7,891 bases of DNA from Atopobium sp. (GTDB taxonomy: Bacteria; Actinomycetota; Coriobacteriia; Coriobacteriales; Atopobiaceae). The notes under the pieces were generated by a model. That model had not been told where the DNA came from. It made no database searches and saw only the letters and a program-made list of their open reading frames with translations. Position numbers and translations under genes: made by a program. The stretch is taken from NCBI GenBank assembly GCA_015258785.1, contig JABZHP010000052.1, positions 1 through 7,891 of the forward strand, given 5' to 3'. Positions 1 to 6,027 of the stretch are shown piece by piece (within the stretch, counting starts at the first letter, position 1; every line of letters starts with the position of its first letter).

Positions 1-123
1 TTCAGAAAGGAAATAACCGCAATGCAAACTCTACACGAAACTGAGCTCTCCTACACCCAAGATCACAAATTAGATCTTAATGGTATGGCACGAACACTAC
101 TTGAAGACTTAGTGAATAAATAA
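1..123 (+). CDS. C-terminal end of an unidentified protein, or a 33-residue small ORF
   Basis: The first reading frame is open from the window edge to a TAA at 121-123, so this is most simply the last 40 codons of a gene that begins upstream. The visible tail ends in ARTLLEDLVNK, a soluble, helix-like stretch with no membrane segment and no motif I recognise. An alternative is a separate small protein of 33 residues starting at the ATG at 22, which has a purine-rich AGAAAGGA (4-11) about ten bases upstream that could act as a ribosome binding site. The sequence to the left of the window would decide between the two. It does not appear to belong to the transport locus, because about 225 bp and a probable promoter separate them. 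Confidence 0.45.
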   Translation, partial: FRKEITAMQTLHETELSYTQDHKLDLNGMARTLLEDLVNK

Positions 124-145
124 TTATTAGCTCCTACTTCTACAT

Positions 146-265
146 TTATTTTATTAATCCGAGACCCTCAAAGTAGTCATAAAGTTCAGCTTTATACTTT
201 TTAACAATTTCGTTCGCTCTCTTATTCCATGAATCATAAATTATCGTGCGATTCAAACGGGACAT
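146..265 (-). CDS. Possible 39-residue hypothetical protein or gene remnant
   Basis: On the minus strand an ATG at 265-263 opens a 39-codon frame that ends with TAA at 148-146. The product starts MSRLNRTIIYDSW and ends LYDYFEGLGLIK. It is rich in Lys, Tyr and charged residues and reads like a plausible amphipathic helical tail rather than random translation. The frame extends only five codons above the ATG before a TAG, and no convincing Shine-Dalgarno sequence precedes the ATG, so expression is doubtful. It would be convergent with the reading frame ending at 123 and divergent from the transporter genes. It may be the eroded 3' end of a former gene, or chance in an AT-rich gap. I recognise no family. 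Confidence 0.25.
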   Translation of the reverse strand: MSRLNRTIIYDSWNKRANEIVKKYKAELYDYFEGLGLIK

Positions 266-280
266 AATGATACAAATGGG

Positions 281-332
281 CTATTGACTGAGTTTCTGTG
301 TGTCTATCCTTTATAAGTTAGATAGAGCTAAC
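281..332 (+). promoter_or_regulatory. Putative promoter/operator region of the ECF operon
   Basis: A TTGACT (284-289) matches a -35 box in five of six bases. Candidate -10 boxes are TATCCT (305-310, 15-bp spacing) and TATAAG (312-317, 22-bp spacing); neither spacing is ideal, which would suit an activator-dependent promoter. Two inverted repeats overlap here: TCTATC (303-308) with GATAGA (321-326), and GTTAG (317-321) with CTAAC (328-332). Their position across or just downstream of the candidate -10 suggests an operator. The GTTAG/CTAAC arms resemble half-sites of DtxR-type iron boxes, but the 6-bp spacer is too wide for a canonical box. The regulator is unknown; the local AraC protein and an unlinked metal-dependent repressor are both candidates. 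Confidence 0.35.
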
Positions 333-334
333 CG

Positions 335-341
335 AAAGGAG
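335..341 (+). promoter_or_regulatory. Ribosome binding site of the S-component gene
   Basis: AAAGGAG lies seven bases before the ATG at 349, a near-ideal Shine-Dalgarno sequence and spacing. It fixes the start of the first transporter gene and sits three bases after the CTAAC arm of the upstream inverted repeat. Confidence 0.75.
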
Positions 342-348
342 ACGCATT

Positions 349-951
349 ATGTCTGAAACACCCTCAGTCAAGAAAAAAGGCCTGCAACCGAAGGACCTTA
401 TAAACATCGGTATCTTCACCGCTCTCTACTTCATAATCATCATGGCTGTGGCAATGCTGGGCTACGTTCCCATATTCATTCCATTGCTCTCCGTCATCTG
501 TCCGCTTATCGGAGGCATTCCGTACATGCCCTATATCACAAAAGTAAGGCATTTCGGAATGGTTTTTATCATGGGAACCATCCTCGGTCTCCTTATGGGT
601 CTCGGCGGCATGGGCGTATATGCCTTTATTACGGGGCCAGTATGTGGTCTTCTCGCCGACCTTGTCCTCAGAAGCGGTAACTATAACAGCGCAGGACGCG
701 CCATAATTTCACACGGAGTCCTGAGCGTATGGTTGATAGGCAACTATATTCCCATCGTCATGAATCGCGCGAGCTACTTCGCAGGTATCGCCTCTGGCTA
801 CGGACAGGAATATGCCAACGCCCTCTCCAGCTACATTCCTGACTGGAGCCTTCTACCTCTTGCTCTTGCTGCATTTGTCGCAGGGTGTATCGGAGCCGTC
901 ATCGGCAAGAAACTCCTCCACAAGCACTTTGAGCGAGCCGGCATCGCATAA
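349..951 (+). CDS. ECF transporter S component, Trep_Strep/MptD family
   Basis: This is the substrate-binding membrane subunit of an energy-coupling factor importer, which captures a small molecule outside the cell and passes it inward when paired with EcfT and EcfA. The 200-residue length and roughly six hydrophobic segments (about residues 16-38, 41-57, 68-90, 92-107, 117-137 and 166-186) fit S components. The stretch GGIPYMPYITKVRHFG (55-70) followed by MGTILGLLMGLGG (75-87) is typical of the Trep_Strep (MptD-like) family. A short Lys-rich cytoplasmic start (residues 8-15) precedes the first helix, and the protein ends in a basic tail. The start is supported by AAAGGAG seven bases upstream. 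The stop overlaps the next ATG by one base (TAATG), implying translational coupling to ecfT. The substrate cannot be read from the sequence. Related S components sit in iron-, heme- or siderophore-linked loci, which fits the neighbours here. Confidence 0.88.
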   Translation: MSETPSVKKKGLQPKDLINIGIFTALYFIIIMAVAMLGYVPIFIPLLSVICPLIGGIPYMPYITKVRHFGMVFIMGTILGLLMGLGGMGVYAFITGPVCGLLADLVLRSGNYNSAGRAIISHGVLSVWLIGNYIPIVMNRASYFAGIASGYGQEYANALSSYIPDWSLLPLALAAFVAGCIGAVIGKKLLHKHFERAGIA

Positions 952-1685
952 TGAAAAAGGGGCTGTTCCTCTCAACTGCCAATAACCGAGGGCTCGTGCT
1001 TGATCCCCGCACTAAAGTGCTTGCCACACTTGTCGTCTCAACAATTATGCTTGGGTCTTATAACGTGGGGCCTCTTCTTGTGGTTAAGCCGCTGCTTATT
1101 GCAACGCCTTTCATCATGCTAGCCCTCTCTCACCATTTCCGCTCAGCAATCACATACCTCACGCTATACGGGGCTGCAAGCGCTGTGGCAGCAATCGCGG
1201 AATCATGCCTCACTGGAGTTGCTCTCTTTGCCACGCTCGGCATCTCGGGAATCGTAAGGCAGTTTGCCCCTGGTATTGCCATGGGAACCTGGCTAGTCAC
1301 AACCACGTCAGTGAGTGAGTTCATGGCAGCATGCGACCGTATGCACATGCCTCAGGCAGTAGAAATTCCCTTTGTCGTAATGCTTCGATACTTCCCAGCG
1401 ATAGCCGACGACTACCGACAGATAGCTGCTGCTATACGCATGCGCAGCAGCAAGACGTTCAGAAACCCTATCTCCGCTATCGAGAATTGCCTGGTGCCGC
1501 TGCTTGTCTCGGCAGTGCGAGGCGGTGAAGACCTCTCTGCTTCGGCGCTTGTGCGAGGGCTCGGTGGACCAACGGCTCGCACAAACATAAACGAAGCGCG
1601 CATGCGTGTACGAGACTGGATAGTAATCGCCTTTCTCGCCATAGCCACTATCTGCGCGGTGATTACGCCATTGCTCTACTACTAG
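951..1685 (+). CDS. ecfT: ECF transporter transmembrane coupling protein EcfT
   Basis: EcfT is the membrane scaffold that links the S component to the ATPases and transmits the ATP-driven movement. The 244-residue protein starts with a polar segment containing LDPRTKV (17-23), a common EcfT opening. Hydrophobic segments follow at about 24-60, 67-98 and 105-120, with a last helix at about 223-241. The cytoplasmic coupling region carries the two short Arg-containing motifs of the family: AIRMRS (161-166), a variant of Ala-Arg-Gly, and SALVRGLGG (198-206). MLRYFPAIADDYRQI (144-158) just before the first motif is also characteristic. The ATG overlaps the TAA of the S gene by one base and has no clear ribosome binding site of its own, so coupled translation is likely. 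A 7-bp gap leads to the ATPase gene. The first motif lacks the usual terminal Gly, a family-level variation rather than clear damage. Confidence 0.9.
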   Translation: MKKGLFLSTANNRGLVLDPRTKVLATLVVSTIMLGSYNVGPLLVVKPLLIATPFIMLALSHHFRSAITYLTLYGAASAVAAIAESCLTGVALFATLGISGIVRQFAPGIAMGTWLVTTTSVSEFMAACDRMHMPQAVEIPFVVMLRYFPAIADDYRQIAAAIRMRSSKTFRNPISAIENCLVPLLVSAVRGGEDLSASALVRGLGGPTARTNINEARMRVRDWIVIAFLAIATICAVITPLLYY

Positions 1686-1692
1686 GATTGAA

Positions 1693-3198
1693 ATGATCGA
1701 GATAAAAAATGCATGCTACTGCTATCAGGCAAGCGAGAAAAACAGCCTCTCCGAGGTCAACCTTAACGTAGCCCCTGGTGAAGTAGTCTGCCTGACGGGT
1801 GCCTCAGGATCTGGAAAGACAACCCTAACAAGGCTCGTCAATGGCCTCATCCCTCATTATTATGAGGGGAAGCTCTCGGGGAAGATTGAGGTCTGTGGTC
1901 TTACACCTTCCAACCACGAGCTTTGGGAACTAGCGCCAAAGGTCGGATCAGTCTTCCAGAATCCTAAGACCCAATTCTTCTGTTTAGATACAACTGGTGA
2001 ACTTGCATTTGCATGTGAGAACCAAGGAATAACGCCTGACAAGATACGCGCACGCTTAAAGGACGTCGCCAACGCGCTTGAGCTCACAGATCTTATCGAC
2101 CGCAGCTGCCTCTCACTTTCTGGTGGAGAAAAACAACGCGTTGCCTGTGGCTCGGCCACTATGCTTGACCCAGATGTTCTCGTCCTTGACGAACCATCCT
2201 CCAACCTTGACTTCGCTTCCATAGGACTTCTCCGAAAGATTGTTGCAAAATGGAAAGCTGAGGGCCGCACTGTGCTCATCTCCGAGCATCGACTCCATTG
2301 GTTGGAGGGCATCGCCGATCGCATTATTGTGATGCGCTCAGGCAGCGTGGAACGCGAGATTGACTCCAAGCAATTCTATGCATCCACTGCTGCCGAGGCG
2401 CGAGCGCTTGGTCTGCGTGCACCAACCTTTGCAGCCATTGCAGCTGAACAGTGCTGCGCACGATGCGAGAAGAACGAGTTTGTTGAAATACGGGATATGA
2501 ACTATCACTACCCGCAGTCGAGCCGTGGCATCAACGTTTCTCGCATCGCCTTCAGGCGAGGAGGTGTCACTGCCATCATCGGAAGCAATGGTGCTGGAAA
2601 GTCTACCTTCGCACGCTGTATCTGCGGTCTTGTGAGCGGTTGCAAAGGGACCATAGATGTTGGAGAAGGTCCTAGCCCATTCTCAAGCAAACCAAGGAAC
2701 GGCTACTTGGTTATGCAGGACGTGAGCCATCAGCTCTTCCGAGAGAGCGTATTTGATGAGGTACTCGACTCCACGAGACGTGCTGACAAGCACCTTACCC
2801 GTACTATACTTGCATCGTTGGACTTAACTGAACTGGCACAACGCCATCCGCTGTCGCTTTCAGGAGGCCAAATGCAACGCGTTGCCCTCGCTACGGCACT
2901 TGCATCAGGTCGTGACCTACTCGTGCTTGACGAACCTACCAGTGGACTTGACCTTGCCCATATGGAACAGGTTGCTGCAAGCGTTACCGCAGCAGCGGCG
3001 GAAGGACGAGCTGTTGTGGTTGTAACACACGATCCTGAGTTCATCAGAGCATGTTGCACCGACTTTGCCCGCATGGAAGACGGATCGTTTGTGGACCAAG
3101 GCGCGCTCGACGATGCGGGCTGGTCAAAGGTACTGTCATTTTTTGAGAACACTCTTCAGAGAAACGAAGAGGATTGGAGACACGATGGACATTGCTAA
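1693..3198 (+). CDS. ecfA: ECF transporter ATPase with two fused ABC domains
   Basis: This cytoplasmic ATPase drives the ECF importer. Instead of separate EcfA1 and EcfA2 chains, both nucleotide-binding domains lie in one 501-residue protein. Domain 1 has Walker A GASGSGKTT (36-44), Q-loop FQNP (88-91), signature LSGGEKQR (142-149), Walker B ending LDEPSS with catalytic Glu167, and switch His199. Domain 2 has Walker A GSNGAGKST (297-305), a Q-loop at Gln342, signature LSGGQMQR (389-396), Walker B with Glu414, and switch His446. Both domains therefore look catalytically complete. The linker is about 230-262 and contains several cysteines (CCARC, 254-258). Domain 2 is slightly shorter between Walker A and the Q-loop (about 45 versus 53 residues). 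An AGGA overlapping the ecfT stop supports the start. The last 14 bases overlap the AraC-type gene. Fused EcfA proteins are known among ECF modules with dedicated S components. Confidence 0.93.
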   Translation: MIEIKNACYCYQASEKNSLSEVNLNVAPGEVVCLTGASGSGKTTLTRLVNGLIPHYYEGKLSGKIEVCGLTPSNHELWELAPKVGSVFQNPKTQFFCLDTTGELAFACENQGITPDKIRARLKDVANALELTDLIDRSCLSLSGGEKQRVACGSATMLDPDVLVLDEPSSNLDFASIGLLRKIVAKWKAEGRTVLISEHRLHWLEGIADRIIVMRSGSVEREIDSKQFYASTAAEARALGLRAPTFAAIAAEQCCARCEKNEFVEIRDMNYHYPQSSRGINVSRIAFRRGGVTAIIGSNGAGKSTFARCICGLVSGCKGTIDVGEGPSPFSSKPRNGYLVMQDVSHQLFRESVFDEVLDSTRRADKHLTRTILASLDLTELAQRHPLSLSGGQMQRVALATALASGRDLLVLDEPTSGLDLAHMEQVAASVTAAAAEGRAVVVVTHDPEFIRACCTDFARMEDGSFVDQGALDDAGWSKVLSFFENTLQRNEEDWRHDGHC

Positions 3199-4159
3199 CT
3201 ATGCTGACATGGGTGGCAACGTCCGTCGCGTGACGCACGATACAAATCATTCTGTATGGAGGGCGGAGGGTACTGACGGACAGGGCATCATGACAATGCA
3301 CGACGTCATGCCTGGAATTACCCTCATGTTCAATGACTTCACAAGCGTATGGAACCTTGAGTCGGGCTTTAAGCTTACCCCAGGATCACGCATGCTCTGC
3401 CTGAACTATTGTCGAGAAGGAAGAATTGAGTGGGAGTCCGGGACTAACTCATGCCTGTACCTTGACGTAGGTGATCTTGGCATTGACGATCACGCAAGAC
3501 ATGAAAGTCTCTTTCGATTTCCGTTTGGACACTACCGTGGTGTCACCGTCTGTCTTGATCCCGACATAGCAGATAAATCGCTGCAATCAATGTTTCCCGA
3601 GGGCTTTCCTGTAAGTGTTAAGCAGCTCTACGAGAGGTTCTGTTCAGGCGATGAACCAAGTGTGCTCCGTAGCGGACCGTCGGTCGAGCATATTTTCTGC
3701 GAGATATATAACGCTCATGACCGCTTTAGAGATGCTTACCTAAAACTCAAGATTATGGAGCTTCTCTTATTTCTCGGCAGTAATATTCCTGAAGGCGGAC
3801 GCATTGGACAGTACGGTCTCACACGCGCACAGGTTGATAAGGTAAAGGAAATAGAGCAAGCTATAACCTCTGATCTTTCTTCCCATAAGACACTCAAAGA
3901 GCTCTCACAAGAGTTCGAGTTTCCCTACGCCAGCATGCAGCGGTGGTTCAAGGAGGTTTATGGCACCAGTGTGCACGTATACCTCACACGCTATCGCATG
4001 GCACAAGCTGCGACACTCCTTCGGACAACCTCCAAGCCAATTGGTGAGGTGGCATTTGAAGTCGGATATACCAATGCCTCAAAATTTGCTTCCACATTCC
4101 GCAATGTCGTTGGCATGGCACCTGGCGATTACCGTGAAAGCGCTGGACAAGAAAGATAA
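3185..4159 (+). CDS. AraC-family transcriptional regulator (PchR/YbtA-like context)
   Basis: This 324-residue protein is a probable ligand-responsive activator. The C-terminal third (about 218-318) is a double helix-turn-helix AraC domain. The first recognition region is near 236-256 (TLKELSQEFEFPYASMQRWF). The second is near 284-307 (PIGEVAFEVGYTNASKFAS), followed by the FRNVVGMAPGDYR family signature. The N-terminal part is sensor-like, with LNYCREGRIEW (73-83) and LYLDVGDLGIDD (91-102), a pattern I associate with AraC regulators beside iron-transport genes. The ATG at 3185 is chosen because the frame upstream lies inside the EcfA gene, GGAGA (3176-3180) precedes it, and the 14-nt overlap indicates coupled translation. 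A second possible start is Met9 at 3209. By analogy with PchR and YbtA, which respond to their siderophores, it probably activates this operon, the downstream ABC pair, or both. The ligand is unproven. Confidence 0.87.
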   Translation: MDIANYADMGGNVRRVTHDTNHSVWRAEGTDGQGIMTMHDVMPGITLMFNDFTSVWNLESGFKLTPGSRMLCLNYCREGRIEWESGTNSCLYLDVGDLGIDDHARHESLFRFPFGHYRGVTVCLDPDIADKSLQSMFPEGFPVSVKQLYERFCSGDEPSVLRSGPSVEHIFCEIYNAHDRFRDAYLKLKIMELLLFLGSNIPEGGRIGQYGLTRAQVDKVKEIEQAITSDLSSHKTLKELSQEFEFPYASMQRWFKEVYGTSVHVYLTRYRMAQAATLLRTTSKPIGEVAFEVGYTNASKFASTFRNVVGMAPGDYRESAGQER

Positions 4160-4186
4160 TCCACCCGCATAGATACACTTGGAGCT

Positions 4187-4207
4187 AGCCGCGACAATCG
4201 GGCTTTT
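4187..4207 (+). terminator. Candidate intrinsic terminator after the regulator gene
   Basis: AGCC (4187-4190) pairs with GGCT (4201-4204), and inside it CGA (4192-4194) pairs with TCG (4198-4200) around a CAA loop, leaving G4191 bulged. The run TTTT (4204-4207) follows directly. The stem is short but GC-rich and lies 27 bases beyond the regulator's stop, so it may end or attenuate transcription from the ECF operon before the ABC pair. Confidence 0.45.
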
Positions 4208-4233
4208 CTCATGCAACGAGCTATGAATACAAT
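4206..4233 (+). promoter_or_regulatory. Weak candidate promoter of the ABC pair
   Basis: TTCTCA (4206-4211) and TACAAT (4228-4233) are separated by 16 bp and match the -35 and -10 consensus in four and five of six bases. They follow the terminator-like hairpin and precede the ABC gene start at 4263 by about 30 bases. This is pattern matching only; readthrough from upstream remains possible. Confidence 0.25.
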
Positions 4234-4253
4234 TTGCTCATACTCGTCGTTTG

Positions 4254-4258
4254 GGAGG
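4254..4258 (+). promoter_or_regulatory. Ribosome binding site deciding the start of the first ABC gene
   Basis: GGAGG lies four bases before the ATG at 4263. The frame also has an in-frame TTG at 4251, but choosing it would place this ribosome binding site inside the coding region, so the ATG is preferred. Confidence 0.65.
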
Positions 4259-4262
4259 ACCC

Positions 4263-6023
4263 ATGGACCCTAGCAAAAAGAAAAAGAGCAGTTGGATACG
4301 GCAGCTTGCTTTATTTACACGCGGACAGCGTCTTAAACTTGGAGCCTCGCTGTTATGTGCTGTGGTAGGTGTTGTTGGAGGCATTATTCCCTTTTTTGCC
4401 GCCTATAAGTTGATTGCACTTTCAATATCAGGCACCCTTGCCATCAGTGAAGTTGGACACTGGGCACTCATTGCCCTTCTCGGAGTGGCAGTTCAGACAA
4501 TAGGCTATCTAGCCTCAACATCGACATCACACAGCGTTGCCTACCATACGCTTGAAAACTTGCGAAACGCCGCTTGCAAACATCTTGCTGCATGCTCCCT
4601 CGGCGATGTTCAATCAGCGCCCTCTGGAGCACTTAAGAAAATAATCATTGACGATATTGAGCAAATGGAGCTGCCCATTGCCCACGTTATCCCGGAATTT
4701 ACCAGCAATGTGCTTCTTCTCATCTTGTGTTTTGCAATCGTGTGCTCAATTGATATCCGGCTCGCTCTCTCTATGCTCATCGCACCAGCCTTGTCAATTG
4801 TGCCCCTTTCGCTCCTTTTTAAAAACTTTGAACGAGACTATGCAGCGTACTGGACAGCAAGTGAGCGCGTTAACTCAACACTCGTCGAATACATCGATGG
4901 AATCGAAGTCATCAAGACTTTCAACCAAGCTGACTCCTCGTATGCTCGCTTTCGTAACGACATCTCTGAATTTGAGAAACTAACGCTTGCCTGGTATAGG
5001 TCTGCTCGTATCCCCATGAACGCCATGTTTGCAATACTGCCAACGCTTCTTCTGGGTGTTGTACCAGTTGGATGCATTCTTGTAGCTTCGGGCAATATCG
5101 ACGTAGCTCAGATGGCTCTTGCATGTATGTTGTCAATCGGCGTCATTGGTCCTCTCACTAAAATTACGCAGTACACCAATATGTTTAAGGAAATCGAGAA
5201 GGTAATGGACAGCGTTAGTAAGCTGTTAGAGATGAAACCCTTGCCCGAAGTCTCCTCTCCCGCAATCATCACGTCCCACGATATCTCATTCAAGAACGTC
5301 AGATTCTCATATTCCAACGAAGAAGTACTCCACGGAATCTCTCTTGAAGTGCCCGAAGGCACCTCATGTGCTCTGGTGGGACCAAGTGGTTCTGGAAAGT
5401 CAACAATGGCCAAGCTCATTGCTCGATTCTGGGACGCAGGATCAGGAGCAATCCGCATCGGGGAAACTGACGTGCGCGATATACCACTTGATCAGCTCGC
5501 TGGTCTTGTAAGCTTTGTAACTCAAGACAATTTCCTCTTTGATCGAACAATCTTTGAGAACGTAAGGCTCGGACGCGAGGGCGCAACTGACGCCGAGGTA
5601 GAGCGCGCGCTTGCCGCTGCGCACTGTGAAGAGTTGGCAGATAAGCTCGCAAATGGATTTGAGACCCTTTCCGGAGAAGCCGGAGGAGCTCTTTCGGGTG
5701 GAGAACGCCAGCGTATCTCTATCGCACGCGCCTATCTGAAAGATGCACCGATTCTTGTGCTCGATGAGGCAACTGCGTTCATAGACCCAGAGAGTGAGGA
5801 GCTCATCCAGCAGGCGCTTTCAGAACTTGCACGTGGAAAGACGCTGATTGTAATCGCACACAGAATCTCAACGGTACGTAATTTTGACAAGATCGTAGTC
5901 ATGGATTCCGGAAACATCGTCGCTGAGGGAACACATACGGACCTCCTTGGTTCAAGTGATCTCTATCACCGCATGTGGGAAGCACATATCTCCAATGGAA
6001 CTCATGAAGTGAGAAAGGGGTAG
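4263..6023 (+). CDS. ABC half-transporter 1, fused permease-ATPase (YbtP/IrtA-like)
   Basis: This is a membrane-bound half-transporter with an exporter-type six-helix domain (about residues 20-310) joined to a nucleotide-binding domain (about 340-575); it is 586 residues from the ATG. Hydrophobic segments occur near 26-50, 64-85, 142-162, 167-187, 254-276 and 280-298. The ATPase has A-loop Tyr350, Walker A GPSGSGKST (373-381), Q-loop Gln421, signature LSGGERQR (477-484), Walker B with Glu502 and switch His533, so it should hydrolyse ATP. After Walker B it reads DEATAFIDPE (501-510) rather than the common SALD-type D-loop, a form I recall from YbtP-like importers. A Lys-rich start (KKKK, 5-8) suits a cytoplasmic N-terminus. 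It is followed after 4 bp by its probable partner. YbtPQ and IrtAB use this fold to import ferric siderophores, but the same architecture also exports drugs and peptides, so direction and substrate are inferred from context. Confidence 0.9.
   Translation: MDPSKKKKSSWIRQLALFTRGQRLKLGASLLCAVVGVVGGIIPFFAAYKLIALSISGTLAISEVGHWALIALLGVAVQTIGYLASTSTSHSVAYHTLENLRNAACKHLAACSLGDVQSAPSGALKKIIIDDIEQMELPIAHVIPEFTSNVLLLILCFAIVCSIDIRLALSMLIAPALSIVPLSLLFKNFERDYAAYWTASERVNSTLVEYIDGIEVIKTFNQADSSYARFRNDISEFEKLTLAWYRSARIPMNAMFAILPTLLLGVVPVGCILVASGNIDVAQMALACMLSIGVIGPLTKITQYTNMFKEIEKVMDSVSKLLEMKPLPEVSSPAIITSHDISFKNVRFSYSNEEVLHGISLEVPEGTSCALVGPSGSGKSTMAKLIARFWDAGSGAIRIGETDVRDIPLDQLAGLVSFVTQDNFLFDRTIFENVRLGREGATDAEVERALAAAHCEELADKLANGFETLSGEAGGALSGGERQRISIARAYLKDAPILVLDEATAFIDPESEELIQQALSELARGKTLIVIAHRISTVRNFDKIVVMDSGNIVAEGTHTDLLGSSDLYHRMWEAHISNGTHEVRKG
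6014..6020 (+). promoter_or_regulatory. Ribosome binding site of the second ABC gene
   Basis: AAAGGGG lies seven bases before the ATG at 6028 and immediately before the stop codon of the first ABC gene. Ribosomes ending one gene would cover the start signal of the next, a usual way to keep two subunits equal in amount. Confidence 0.65.
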
Positions 6024-6027
6024 CGTA

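Noticed and set aside
115..150. AATAAAT/ATTTATT inverted repeat as a bidirectional terminator between convergent frames
   Set aside because: The stem is entirely A/T with a 22-base loop, too weak to claim as a terminator; it is expected by chance in AT-rich DNA.
317..332. Canonical DtxR/IdeR iron box
   Set aside because: The half-sites match in sequence, but the spacer is 6 bp where the canonical palindrome has a single central base, so only a loose resemblance can be claimed.
1130..1648. Minus-strand and alternate-frame ORFs inside ecfT, and similar ones within the other genes
   Set aside because: They are antisense or shifted shadows of well-recognised genes, with no family motifs and low-complexity Ser/Arg/Ala-rich composition.
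3065..3184. Upstream extension of the AraC-type reading frame to an ATG at 3065
   Set aside because: It would overlap the EcfA gene by over 130 bp and add 40 residues unlike an AraC N-terminus; the ATG at 3185 with GGAGA upstream is better supported.
4251..4262. TTG start of the first ABC gene at 4251
   Set aside because: It would put the GGAGG ribosome binding site within the coding sequence; the ATG at 4263 is preceded by that site.
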